The position numbers and the translations under genes are program-made. From Flagellimonas sp. MMG031 (GTDB taxonomy: Bacteria; Bacteroidota; Bacteroidia; Flavobacteriales; Flavobacteriaceae), in NCBI RefSeq assembly GCF_040112705.1, contig NZ_CP157804.1, positions 3,696,075 through 3,760,074 on the forward strand: a stretch of 64,000 nucleotides of DNA. The letters run 5' to 3'. Positions 35,789 to 43,738 of this stretch are shown here, piece by piece. The stretch's first letter is position 1, and every line of letters begins with the position of its first letter. Below the pieces are notes generated by a model. It ran no database searches, was not told the DNA's origin, and saw nothing but the letters and a program-made list of their open reading frames with translations.

Positions 35789-36472
35789 ATGAAAATCACC
35801 TATTTGGGCCATGCTTCCTTTTTAATTGAAATGAACGGGAAAACAATTCTGTTCGACCCCTTTATCTCTGGCAACGAAATGGCCAAGGAAATTGACATCA
35901 ACAGCTTAAAGGTCGATTATATTTTTGTGACCCATGGGCACCAAGACCATGTACTCGATGTGGAGACCATTGCAAAGAACAACCCAAAGGCGAAGTTGGT
36001 TTCCAACTTTGAAGTGGTCAGCTGGTTCGCCGAAAAGGGGATTGACGGACATGGAATGAACCATGGCGGAAAGTATACCTTCGATTTTGGAACGGCAAAA
36101 TATGTAAGCGCTATCCATTCGAGCATGCTGCCCGACGGAAGCAACGGTGGAAATCCTGGCGGTTTTGTGCTCTATGATGACTCCCATTGTATCTACCATG
36201 CGGGCGATACGGCCTTGACCAAGGATATGGAATTGATACCCATGACCTGTCCCAAACTGAACATCGCTATTTTACCCATTGGCGATAATTTTACCATGGG
36301 ATACGAAGATGCAGCCATTGCCAGTGATTTTATCCAATGTAATCAAATTATCGGATGTCACTACGATACCTTTCCCCCCATCAAAATTGACAAAACCAAG
36401 GCCGTGGAACATTTCGACAAGAAGGGCAAAAAACTGATGCTGCCTGATATCGGGGAATCCATTTCAATTTAA
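35789..36472 (+). CDS. UPF0173-type metal-dependent hydrolase (metallo-beta-lactamase fold)
   Basis: A 227-residue metallo-beta-lactamase-fold hydrolase. The metal motif THGHQDH puts His49, His51, Asp53 and His54 in place, and further ligands lie in AIHSSML, YHAGDTAL and IGCHYDTFP. Length and N-terminus (MKITYLGHASFLIE) match the UPF0173 family, whose physiological substrate is unknown. The gene stands alone between queD and the type III PKS region. Confidence 0.9.
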   Translation: MKITYLGHASFLIEMNGKTILFDPFISGNEMAKEIDINSLKVDYIFVTHGHQDHVLDVETIAKNNPKAKLVSNFEVVSWFAEKGIDGHGMNHGGKYTFDFGTAKYVSAIHSSMLPDGSNGGNPGGFVLYDDSHCIYHAGDTALTKDMELIPMTCPKLNIAILPIGDNFTMGYEDAAIASDFIQCNQIIGCHYDTFPPIKIDKTKAVEHFDKKGKKLMLPDIGESISI

Positions 36473-36578
36473 AGACTAATGAGGCTATCTAAAAAGCGGT
36501 AATATTTGAACTTTGTTTGGCAGATTGCAGTGTAAGATTTTGATTATCAATACATACATCTTAAATCCTTGACTGCCT

Positions 36579-36591
36579 GCCTGCCGCAGGC
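36579..36591. repeat. GC-rich intergenic palindrome
   Basis: GCCTGC-C-GCAGGC lies in a GC-rich run between the convergent hydrolase and phosphopantetheinyl transferase genes. It resembles the palindrome at 23451-23470 and contrasts with the AT-rich DNA around it. Confidence 0.45.
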
Positions 36592-36620
36592 GGGCGCTCG
36601 AACTGACAGGTAAACTGCTT

Positions 36621-37208
36621 TTAGACAGCCTCATTTCCTATGCTTTCATTGCCATTTCTGAAACAATGGTCGATAACAAAAGCCCCATAACTTCCATGAT
36701 GGGTAAGGCTTACAGAAAGTAGTTGTTCCCCATTGGTCAATGACGGAACTCCCATTTTGTTCCTTTTTAGTTGATAGGAATCATCAACACCATGAAGGAG
36801 CCTTGCCTTTAGTTCTTCACTTTGCTCCCTTTGCCCCGTACATCTGAATTTTATGATGGTAGACCCTAAGCTTTGTGGATTCAACCTCGCTTCGGAGAGA
36901 ATGTATTGGAGTGTCTCCTTGGTTTCAACATAACATAGAAAGTCCTTGAATTTAACCCATCCCGACTGATCGGTGACCTCGCATTCGAACCCCAAAGGAT
37001 TGTAGAATCGGCTGGGATATATTTGGGTATATAGTTTATAGGCAGCCTCTTTCATGCTCCATAACCTCCAGACCATTCGAAAGGAATTTTCGGCATCCTT
37101 AATGTATCCCTGTTCGTTTGAGGTAAAGATTTTGTCCATGTATCGAGGACGTTGCCAGTTGGAAGTGCGCCCAGCTTCATTTAAATCAACGAGGTCGTTG
37201 CCCACCAT
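36621..37208 (-). CDS. 4'-phosphopantetheinyl transferase superfamily protein
   Basis: Moves the phosphopantetheine arm from CoA onto a carrier protein serine. The 195-residue protein has the AcpS-like start MVGNDLVDL (metal-binding Asp) and the WSMKEAAYKLY motif. Its start overlaps the stop of the acyl carrier protein gene by one base (TAATG), so it is very likely dedicated to that carrier. It is the last gene of the lipid/polyketide cluster read from 43.5 kb down. Confidence 0.88.
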   Translation of the reverse strand: MVGNDLVDLNEAGRTSNWQRPRYMDKIFTSNEQGYIKDAENSFRMVWRLWSMKEAAYKLYTQIYPSRFYNPLGFECEVTDQSGWVKFKDFLCYVETKETLQYILSEARLNPQSLGSTIIKFRCTGQREQSEELKARLLHGVDDSYQLKRNKMGVPSLTNGEQLLSVSLTHHGSYGAFVIDHCFRNGNESIGNEAV

Positions 37209-37459
37209 TACTTCCCTATTTTGGAGGTGACAATGTTCATGGCCGACTTTACATCCAGCATTTGTTCCATATCCTCGTTTTCCAACCGGATATCAAATTC
37301 GTCCTCAATATCCAAGATAATGTCCACTAAATTGGCCGAGTTGATTTTAAGATCATTCACAAAATCTGTATCCTCGGACAAGTTCTTGAAAGCTTCCGCA
37401 TCTTGGACATATGGCTCAATGATGGGCTTTAATTTGGTGATGAGTTGTTCTCTATCCAT
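37208..37459 (-). CDS. Acyl carrier protein of the type III PKS cluster
   Basis: An 83-residue carrier with the ACP helix pattern. The expected phosphopantetheine serine is Ser41 in NDLKINSANLVDIILDIED. The usual DSL around this serine is NSA here, so it is diverged from housekeeping AcpP and may be recognised only by the adjacent transferase. It lies between a ketosynthase and a phosphopantetheinyl transferase and probably carries acyl intermediates of the cluster. Confidence 0.88.
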   Translation of the reverse strand: MDREQLITKLKPIIEPYVQDAEAFKNLSEDTDFVNDLKINSANLVDIILDIEDEFDIRLENEDMEQMLDVKSAMNIVTSKIGK

Positions 37460-37477
37460 AGCTTTTTAATCGGTAAG

Positions 37478-38752
37478 TTAAGGTATAAATCGCTTAAATA
37501 AAACACAGGCATTCACATCGCCAAAACCAAAACTGGCCTTGGCCACCACCTCAACTTTGTGATTCATGGATTTGGTCGGCACCTTGGCAGTAGCAATCAT
37601 TCCCTTGATATCATCGTGGAGGTCCTCGCAATTGATATTAGGCGCTATAAACTGTTCCTTAATTTGAACAATACTGGCTACACATTCAATGGAACCTGCA
37701 GCGGCCAAGCAATGCCCAATCAATGATTTGGTCGTATTGATAAAGGGAAAATCCTCACCCTTTCTACCCAATGCCTTGGTCCAGTTTTCAATTTCCAAAG
37801 GGTCTTTCGCAGTGGCGGTAAGATGCCCGTTGATAGCATCCACCTCATTTGGTTTTACCTCCGAATGAGCAAGGGCGTTTTTTATGCAGCGTTGCACAGC
37901 TTCTGCATTGGGTGCCGTTAAGGTACCACCTTGGCGTTGCCCTCCTGAGTTGACCTCACCCCCCAGAACTTCAGCATAAATCGTTGCACCACGTTCCATT
38001 GCAGATTCCAGAGATTCCAACACCAGTGCCCCTGCCCCGCTTCCGGGCACAAAACCGGATGCCGAGCCACTCATAGGCCTGGAACCTTTTTCCGGTTCAT
38101 CATTATGCTTGTAGGTCATCACCCGCATGGCATCAAAACCTCCCCAAACGTAAGGGCCATGGTCGCTGCAACTGCCCACCAGCATGCGCTTAGCCCTTCC
38201 GTGGGCAATACGGTCGTATCCCATTAAAACTGCTTCGGTTCCAGTAGTACACGCCGACGAGTTGGTAGTGACCTGATTTCCCAACCCGAGCATACCTCCC
38301 AGATACGCACTAACGCCACTGCCCATGGTCTGCAACACCACGGTACTGCCCAATCGTCTTACATTTCCTTCATCCAATTGGTAGATGGCCTCCCTAAATT
38401 TATCCACACCCGATGTTCCCGTTCCGAAAATGAGCCCAGAGTCATAATCCAGTTCGCTTTCTGGGTGAACCTCCAATCCAGCATCTTTCCATGCATCCAC
38501 ACCTGCAATGCAACCATATAAAATACCAGAACTATTAAAGCCCCTTAGCTGCAACTCCGTAAAATAATCGGATTTCGATTCCTCAGTGATATGTGGGATG
38601 CCTCCAATTTGGCAAGAAAAGTTGAGTTCTTTTAATTGTGGATGGAATGAGATACCGGAAGTTCCATTTTTAATCGCTTCCGTGAACTGTGGAATACCAA
38701 CACCGTTTGGTGCAACTACTCCCATTCCTGTGATGACGACTCTATTTTTCAT
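37478..38752 (-). CDS. Beta-ketoacyl-ACP synthase (KAS I/II type)
   Basis: A 424-residue elongating ketosynthase. The nucleophile is Cys168 in TTNSSACTTGTEAV. The two histidines are in AINGHLTATAKDPLE and KSLIGHCLAAAGSIE, so the Cys-His-His triad is complete, although NGHLTAT replaces the usual HGTGT-like sequence. It likely extends the acyl chain on the cluster ACP by Claisen condensation with malonyl-ACP. It is the first of three tightly linked genes (KAS-ACP-PPTase). Confidence 0.92.
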   Translation of the reverse strand: MKNRVVITGMGVVAPNGVGIPQFTEAIKNGTSGISFHPQLKELNFSCQIGGIPHITEESKSDYFTELQLRGFNSSGILYGCIAGVDAWKDAGLEVHPESELDYDSGLIFGTGTSGVDKFREAIYQLDEGNVRRLGSTVVLQTMGSGVSAYLGGMLGLGNQVTTNSSACTTGTEAVLMGYDRIAHGRAKRMLVGSCSDHGPYVWGGFDAMRVMTYKHNDEPEKGSRPMSGSASGFVPGSGAGALVLESLESAMERGATIYAEVLGGEVNSGGQRQGGTLTAPNAEAVQRCIKNALAHSEVKPNEVDAINGHLTATAKDPLEIENWTKALGRKGEDFPFINTTKSLIGHCLAAAGSIECVASIVQIKEQFIAPNINCEDLHDDIKGMIATAKVPTKSMNHKVEVVAKASFGFGDVNACVLFKRFIP

Positions 38753-38870
38753 TTTTTTTAATTGATTGGACTTCGAAAAGCACAGTTTGCCATTTGGTTA
38801 TTCGATTATCCATACTTCATCAAAAAGATGCCATTTATAAGATCGCACTCTTTACAATTAAAGTTTGTTT

Positions 38871-38894
38871 TGTCAGTCTGAGCCTGTCGAAGAC
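38871..38894 (+). repeat. REP-like palindromic element, copy A
   Basis: Carries the core CTGAGCCTGTCGAAG, close to the CTGAGCTTGTCGA core of copies B and C. It is in the opposite orientation to copy B, 35 bp away, so the two could pair as a large hairpin. Confidence 0.65.
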
Positions 38895-38929
38895 TACACC
38901 TTTGAACCTAACATTTTCTATTCATGATA

Positions 38930-38956
38930 CACATCGACAAGCTCAGCGAGAGTAAC
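38930..38956 (-). repeat. REP-like palindromic element, copy B
   Basis: TCGACAAGCTCAG is the reverse complement of CTGAGCTTGTCGA. With copy A it forms an inverted pair (REPIN-like) downstream of the GIY-YIG gene. Confidence 0.65.
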
Positions 38957-38993
38957 TATCATTTTAGTCACAAAATCTCCACGATGAACGACC

Positions 38994-39302
38994 TTATTTA
39001 ATTTTGTTTCCGTGTTCTTTATAATTCTTTGAAAACTCCACCAAATCAGTCCAATTTCCATCAATCAATGCTTTCTTCTTTCTTCGGGACCAGCCTTTGA
39101 TTTGCTTTTCAATTTTAATAGCTTCTGACGGATTGGTGCATTGCAAGAGCCATTTAAGTTCCACAGGCAACCGCGAACTGGTATAGTTAAGGTTTTTATG
39201 ACCCTCATTGTGTTGATTTAATCTACGGTCTAAATCATTCGTCATACCAGTATAGTATGAGTTATCGGAACAAAGTAATATGTACACATAATAAAATTTC
39301 AT
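38994..39302 (-). CDS. Small GIY-YIG nuclease domain protein
   Basis: A 102-residue single-domain GIY-YIG protein of the UPF0213 type. The core is KFYYVYILLC then YYTGMTNDLDRRLNQH, with the catalytic-type arginine in DRR and a later Glu in IKIEKQIKGW. Such proteins may nick DNA, but cellular roles are unproven. It is the only gene in the region not fitting the biosynthetic cluster. REP-like palindromes lie immediately upstream (39315-39338) and downstream (38871-38956). The ATG at 39302 gives the family start MKFYYVYIL. Confidence 0.9.
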   Translation of the reverse strand: MKFYYVYILLCSDNSYYTGMTNDLDRRLNQHNEGHKNLNYTSSRLPVELKWLLQCTNPSEAIKIEKQIKGWSRRKKKALIDGNWTDLVEFSKNYKEHGNKIK

Positions 39303-39314
39303 ATCAAAATTGTA

Positions 39315-39338
39315 CACTTCGACAAGCTCAGTGTGACA
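39315..39338 (-). repeat. REP-like palindromic element, copy C
   Basis: Carries ACTTCGACAAGCTCAGTGT, sharing the TCGACAAGCTCAG core with copy B, and its ends CACT/AGTG can pair. It lies 13 bp upstream of the GIY-YIG start codon. Confidence 0.65.
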
Positions 39339-39377
39339 ACAGTACTTTTTTTTGACGGTTTACCCAAACAGTCAAAC

Positions 39378-39818
39378 TTATTTCACCTTCAACATTCCTG
39401 AAATTATTCCTCTCGCCACCAGCTCCTCCTTCTCGTTCAGCATTTTTACCTTACATTTTAGCTTGTTGAATCGAAACACCTCCTTTTCCGAGTGTACAAC
39501 AACCTTTTCTCCAGGCAAGACGGGCAAATAAAAATCCATTTGATGGGAGGTCAAGGCAATTTGTGGTTTTTGTTCATTGCCCAATTCATCCTTAATCAAA
39601 TGCACTCCCAAACAAACCAGACCTATTTGGGCCGTACACTCCGTAAGAATCACTCCTGGGGTAATGGGGTTGTTCTTAAAATGGCCTTTATAGAAGAATT
39701 CATCCTTTTTAAAGGTATAGTGACCTATAATGTGATGTTCAGAAATGGCCGTAATCCCGTCCACAAACAAAAATGGGGATTGATAGGGCAATAATGCAAG
39801 GATTTCCGCTGTCTCCAT
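39378..39818 (-). CDS. 3-hydroxyacyl-ACP dehydratase (FabZ-like)
   Basis: Hotdog-fold dehydratase of 146 residues that removes water from 3-hydroxyacyl-ACP. FabZ motifs are present in diverged form: LLPYQSPFLFVD, the catalytic histidine in FYKGHFKNNPITPGV, and the acidic residue in ILTECTAQIG. The ATG at 39818 is chosen because it starts 2 bp after the reductase stop; an earlier ATG at 39842 would overlap that gene. It likely serves the acyl chain made for the type III PKS. Confidence 0.88.
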   Translation of the reverse strand: METAEILALLPYQSPFLFVDGITAISEHHIIGHYTFKKDEFFYKGHFKNNPITPGVILTECTAQIGLVCLGVHLIKDELGNEQKPQIALTSHQMDFYLPVLPGEKVVVHSEKEVFRFNKLKCKVKMLNEKEELVARGIISGMLKVK

Positions 39819-39819
39819 G

Positions 39820-40614
39820 TTACACCAAATGTTCGCCACCATCCACAGGAATTACCGTCCCCGTGATCCAAGCAGCTTCGTCTTTCGTTAATAAATACAC
39901 CGCATTGGCCACATCTTCAGGAGTGGTCAACCGTTTATTCGGATTTCGTTTTAAGGTATGTTTTATGATTTGTTCGCTCCCAGGGATCATGCGCAAGGAA
40001 GTGGTGTCCGTGACCCCTGCTTGAATACAGTTGACCTTGATACCGAAGTGTGCAAACTCCAACGCCATATTTCTACTAATGGCCTCGAGGGTAACCTTGG
40101 CTGCCGAAACGGCCGCATAGCTACGCCAGGCTTTGGAATTGCCTTCGCTGGTAAAACTGATGATTCGGGCGTCAGTGGCAAACAAATCAGCCTCAAAAAT
40201 CGATTTGGTCCAATCGTACAAACTTATCCCCATCGCTTGGATGGTCAAGGTAAAATCATCGTGCTTAAGCTCCGGTTCCCCTTTTGACACCATGGGTTTG
40301 AGGTTGCCCTTGGCCACACTGTGCACCATCACACGAATTTTTTGTTGAGCCCCCAAAACCGTTTTTAAATCTTGGATCAAGGCCTCCCTTTTCTGTGGAT
40401 TGAAGGCATCCGTGTTAAAGGCTTTGAATTGAACACCTTCCTGCACTATTGTTTCAAATTCCTTTTGAATGGCTTCTTCCTGCATTCGGGGGCTACGGTA
40501 CACAATGCAGATGTTCATGCCGTGTTGGGCTAATTTCTTTGCCGTTGCCAAACCCAGTCCGCTACTGCCTCCAAGGATTAAAGCCCAATAATTTGTATCT
40601 GTAAATTCTTTCAT
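39820..40614 (-). CDS. SDR reductase, FabL-like (possible enoyl-ACP reductase)
   Basis: A 264-residue SDR with the cofactor loop LGGSSGLGLAT. The active site reads YAAVSAAK, a Tyr-x6-Lys spacing typical of enoyl-ACP reductases (FabI/FabL/InhA) rather than the Tyr-x3-Lys of ketoreductases. The C-terminal NCIQAGVTDT and ITGTVIPVDGG segments also fit FabL-type enzymes. It would supply the final reduction of each acyl elongation cycle. It starts 2 bp after the PKS stop codon. A ketoreductase role remains possible. Confidence 0.8.
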   Translation of the reverse strand: MKEFTDTNYWALILGGSSGLGLATAKKLAQHGMNICIVYRSPRMQEEAIQKEFETIVQEGVQFKAFNTDAFNPQKREALIQDLKTVLGAQQKIRVMVHSVAKGNLKPMVSKGEPELKHDDFTLTIQAMGISLYDWTKSIFEADLFATDARIISFTSEGNSKAWRSYAAVSAAKVTLEAISRNMALEFAHFGIKVNCIQAGVTDTTSLRMIPGSEQIIKHTLKRNPNKRLTTPEDVANAVYLLTKDEAAWITGTVIPVDGGEHLV

Positions 40615-40615
40615 C

Positions 40616-41668
40616 TTACCACTCCAATAAAATTCGTTGCGCAGAAAACCCAGGTCCAAAACTCAGCATGATGCCCTTGTCCCCTTTGGGCAGTTTTCTA
40701 TCCATAAATCGTTCCAATACATACAGCACCGTAGCGCTGCTCATATTTCCGTACAATCTCAAAACCTCTTTGGTGTCATCGATATTTTTGCCCAAGGCAC
40801 CGAACAGATCTTCTACGGTTTGGACTATCTTTTTTCCCCCGGGGTGAAACACCAAATGATCAATATGTTCAATGGTCAGTCCGTTTTGTTCCAAAAAAGG
40901 ATGAATGATCTTTGGGAAATGATCCGTAATGGTCTGTGGAACGGATGGGTCCAAAACCATTTGTAGACCCGTGTTCCGAAGTTTAAATCCCATCATATGC
41001 TCTGCATCATAAAAATGGTACATCCCTTCATCCTTAATTTTTGGCCCTTCCTCATTTTCATGGGAGGACAGAATGACACTGGCACATCCATCACCAAAGA
41101 TGGCCGCGCTTACAATATTGGCCATCGAATAATCATCCAATTGAAAGGTCGCTGTTGGGGATTCCACAGCAATTACTGCGGCCCGCTTGTTGGGATTGGC
41201 CTTTAAAAAATTCTTGGCGTACAAAATCCCAGAAATTCCCGCAGCACATCCCATTTCGGTCACTGGTAGCCGAACAATATCCTGTTTCAGTTTTAAACGA
41301 TTGATCAAATAGGCATCCAAAGAGGGAATCATAATGCCTGTGCAGCTCACCGTGATGATGTAGTCTAAATCCGTTGGCTTTAAATGGGCCTTGTCCAACG
41401 CCTTCAACAAGCTCTTTTCTGCCAATTTTATGGATTCTCGCAGGTAAATGTCGTTTTTTTCTTCGAACGAGGTCTTTAAAAAAACCTCTTCGGGCGCCAT
41501 AATGGAATAGCGCTTATCCACCGCGGCGTTCTCAAAGATCTTAAGGACTTTCCGTTTAAAACGCTCCTCCTGTCCTTCGAGCCAAAGTTCTACGTATGGT
41601 AAAATATCCTTGGTTTCCCTGCTGTATTTTGGTAGTTGCTTTGCAACGGATGTTATTTTTACTGCCAT
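40616..41668 (-). CDS. Type III polyketide synthase
   Basis: Homodimeric chalcone-synthase-like enzyme of 350 residues. It extends an acyl starter with malonyl-CoA on its own cysteine and cyclises the chain. The triad is complete: Cys141 in TEMGCAAGIS, His275 in VFHPGGKK and Asn308 in YGNMSSATV. The C-terminal SFGPGFS loop is the family GFGPG variant. With acyl-chain enzymes alongside, a long-chain starter and an alkylpyrone or alkylresorcinol product are likely. It lies directly between a methyltransferase gene (no gap) and a reductase gene (1 bp gap). Confidence 0.93.
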   Translation of the reverse strand: MAVKITSVAKQLPKYSRETKDILPYVELWLEGQEERFKRKVLKIFENAAVDKRYSIMAPEEVFLKTSFEEKNDIYLRESIKLAEKSLLKALDKAHLKPTDLDYIITVSCTGIMIPSLDAYLINRLKLKQDIVRLPVTEMGCAAGISGILYAKNFLKANPNKRAAVIAVESPTATFQLDDYSMANIVSAAIFGDGCASVILSSHENEEGPKIKDEGMYHFYDAEHMMGFKLRNTGLQMVLDPSVPQTITDHFPKIIHPFLEQNGLTIEHIDHLVFHPGGKKIVQTVEDLFGALGKNIDDTKEVLRLYGNMSSATVLYVLERFMDRKLPKGDKGIMLSFGPGFSAQRILLEW

Positions 41669-42379
41669 TTAGGGTTTAATTAGCCATTGGTAGCGGAAAG
41701 CCCATTTCCAACTAATTTGTGAGTTTAGATTGAGTTGATTTGATATCTGTTCGATTTCCTTGCGCTTGAAGGCCCGCAAAACGGACGTCAACCCGTCCTG
41801 CACGATCATGTGGTTCGATATTACCGTTCCCAATAATTTGAACAAGCCATACGCCAATCGATGTCGATGCAGGTCGTTAACGACCACCCCTAATTTAGCC
41901 TTGGTGGACATCAGCTGCAACAGCGATCGAATTTCCGTCTCATCCAAATGGTGCAGAAAGAGGGTGGAGAGCACAACATCGTACTCCATGGCTTGGAACT
42001 CTTCGGAAAAAACATCCAGCTTCTTAAACGACAGTTCATCATAAGCCGCTGATAATTCGACCGCATAATCAATCGCATCTTGGTTGGCATCAATCCCGAT
42101 AAGCTGGAAGGAAAAGTCGTGTTTTCGCCCATAATCCCCTATCAACCTCAAAATATCTCCATGACCGCATCCTATGTCAACAATGGTGTACACCTTGTCC
42201 TTGGGTTGATGTTCCAATAGTTGGCGAAGACCATTCAAGGTTACTCGATTGCCGCCCAACCATTTATTTATGGAGCCGAGCTTATCCAAGGTATCACGGA
42301 GCAATTCGCCCTTCATGGAAAAATCGTCCATTAATTCTGTGTCATTGCTCCTCGAAGTGGTATCTACAAACAGGCTCAT
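41669..42379 (-). CDS. SAM-dependent methyltransferase of the type III PKS operon
   Basis: A 236-residue class I methyltransferase. SAM-binding motif I is VDIGCGHGDILR, preceded by YTI, and the later segments QLIGIDANQDAI and YDVVLSTLFLHHL fit motifs post-I and II. It overlaps the upstream flavoprotein gene by 4 bp and touches the PKS gene downstream. It probably methylates the aromatic polyketide or phenol. In phenolic-lipid operons of other bacteria an unrelated type of methyltransferase fills this place, so the parallel is functional, not by homology. Confidence 0.88.
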   Translation of the reverse strand: MSLFVDTTSRSNDTELMDDFSMKGELLRDTLDKLGSINKWLGGNRVTLNGLRQLLEHQPKDKVYTIVDIGCGHGDILRLIGDYGRKHDFSFQLIGIDANQDAIDYAVELSAAYDELSFKKLDVFSEEFQAMEYDVVLSTLFLHHLDETEIRSLLQLMSTKAKLGVVVNDLHRHRLAYGLFKLLGTVISNHMIVQDGLTSVLRAFKRKEIEQISNQLNLNSQISWKWAFRYQWLIKP

Positions 42380-43509
42380 TGAGTTTTCATCGGTTTTCCG
42401 TGTGTCATCCTAATGATTGACGGGAGCAAAAAAGGTACGGCTCTTAAAACTAAGAGTATTTTTGGTGCGAGCCAATCCTGTCTGAACAAATAGGCAATGA
42501 AATGCCCAACTTTTAACCTAAAACGGAATGTTCTTTTCCATGCCTTGGCATACGCTCGCTCCAATGCGGACCTTGTTGCAATTTTCTTTTGAAGATAGGG
42601 AATAATAAGATCAGATGCCAATTGTGCACTCCGGATGGCCATGGCCATGCCGTTGCCGCATAGCGGATGAATCATACCTGCCGAATCACCGCACATGATC
42701 ATATGGTTTTCGATGGGGTTTTTGGTCGCAAAGGAAATTTGGCTGATGGTCAGGGGTTGTTCAAACTCAGGGGTTGAACGTTGAAAAACCTCCTTGAGCG
42801 TCTTGTTTTGAAATAAGACCTTATGTTGGAAGTCATCGATATCCTTGTACGTTTTGAAAGCTTCGTAACTTGTGATATAACAAAGGTTGATGTGATTCCT
42901 TTCCACCTTGGAAACACCACAATAGCCTCCCTTAAAGTTATGCAGCGCCACCTTATTGTTCGGAAAATCTCCTGATACATGGGTTTTCACGGCCAAATAT
43001 GGAGATTTTTTCTGGATGAACGCACGTTGGAACTTTACATCCAGATTGGACCGCTTGCCAAAGGTGCCCAAGGTGATTTTGGAGGTTACCCTTTTGCCCT
43101 TTTTGGTTTGCACTTGAAATCCATCACCCGTAAAAACGACATCGACCACTGTGTCTTGGACCACCGAAACACCATGCTGAACCGCTAGTAGATATAACTG
43201 ATAATCCATTTCGTACCTACTGATACCGAATCCGCCCAACGGTAATTTTGCCTTAATCACTTTATTGTTGTGTGTAGTAAGCTCAAAGTCGGTAATGCGC
43301 TGGGCACCGAATTGAAAGGGATCAAAACCAAGATAGTTTAGATAGGGCAAAACTTCATTTGAAATATACTCCCCGCAGACCTTGTGCTTGGGAAAACTGT
43401 CTTTTTCGATAATCAGTACCCGAAACTGATGTTTTGCCAAGTGAATGGCACTGGTCAACCCGGCCAAACCTCCTCCTACGATAATAACGTCATATTGTTG
43501 GTCTGTCAT
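42376..43509 (-). CDS. FAD-dependent oxidoreductase (geranylgeranyl-reductase-like)
   Basis: A 377-residue flavoprotein of the group that includes geranylgeranyl reductases and aromatic hydroxylases. FAD binding is shown by VIIVGGGLAGLTSAIHLA with an acidic residue ending the second strand (IIEKD), the KVCGEYIS motif, and CGDSAGMIHPLCGNGM. It is the first gene of a five-gene operon with overlapping or touching ends. By analogy with flavoproteins in phenolic-lipid operons it could hydroxylate the ring to a quinol or quinone, or reduce a chain double bond. Confidence 0.9.
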   Translation of the reverse strand: MTDQQYDVIIVGGGLAGLTSAIHLAKHQFRVLIIEKDSFPKHKVCGEYISNEVLPYLNYLGFDPFQFGAQRITDFELTTHNNKVIKAKLPLGGFGISRYEMDYQLYLLAVQHGVSVVQDTVVDVVFTGDGFQVQTKKGKRVTSKITLGTFGKRSNLDVKFQRAFIQKKSPYLAVKTHVSGDFPNNKVALHNFKGGYCGVSKVERNHINLCYITSYEAFKTYKDIDDFQHKVLFQNKTLKEVFQRSTPEFEQPLTISQISFATKNPIENHMIMCGDSAGMIHPLCGNGMAMAIRSAQLASDLIIPYLQKKIATRSALERAYAKAWKRTFRFRLKVGHFIAYLFRQDWLAPKILLVLRAVPFLLPSIIRMTHGKPMKTQ

Positions 43510-43666
43510 TTAAAATCCTTGATGTCTTGGCGTTTCGGAGAGCATTCTTTTTCTGTAGACCACACCTCTAGCAAATCTTTTACAGTAAATGTAAGGAATA
43601 AACCAGTGCTTTAGGTTTTGAAGAAACCATAGTTCGCAAAAGCAGTTTGAAGAAATAGGAGAATTT

Positions 43667-43738
43667 TTGGTCAGGTCTAAAAAAAAACCTTCGAAAAATC
43701 GAAGGTTTTTACTTGGTGGGCGCTGAGGGATTCGAACC
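43667..43738. repeat. Left attachment repeat: 3' fragment of tRNA-Val plus terminator
   Basis: This stretch repeats 51391-51467 in direct orientation. It contains TTGG-CAGGTCT, the hairpin ACCTTCGA-AAAA-TCGAAGGT (43683-43710), and the last 22 bases of tRNA-Val(UAC), GGGCGCTGAGGGATTCGAACC plus discriminator, after which homology stops at 43739. It is a tRNA remnant, not a working gene, and marks the left end of the inserted element. Confidence 0.85.

Noticed and set aside
43715..43738. tRNA-like sequence as a functional tRNA gene
   Set aside because: Only the 3' end (T-arm part and acceptor strand) is present; it is the remnant attachment site.
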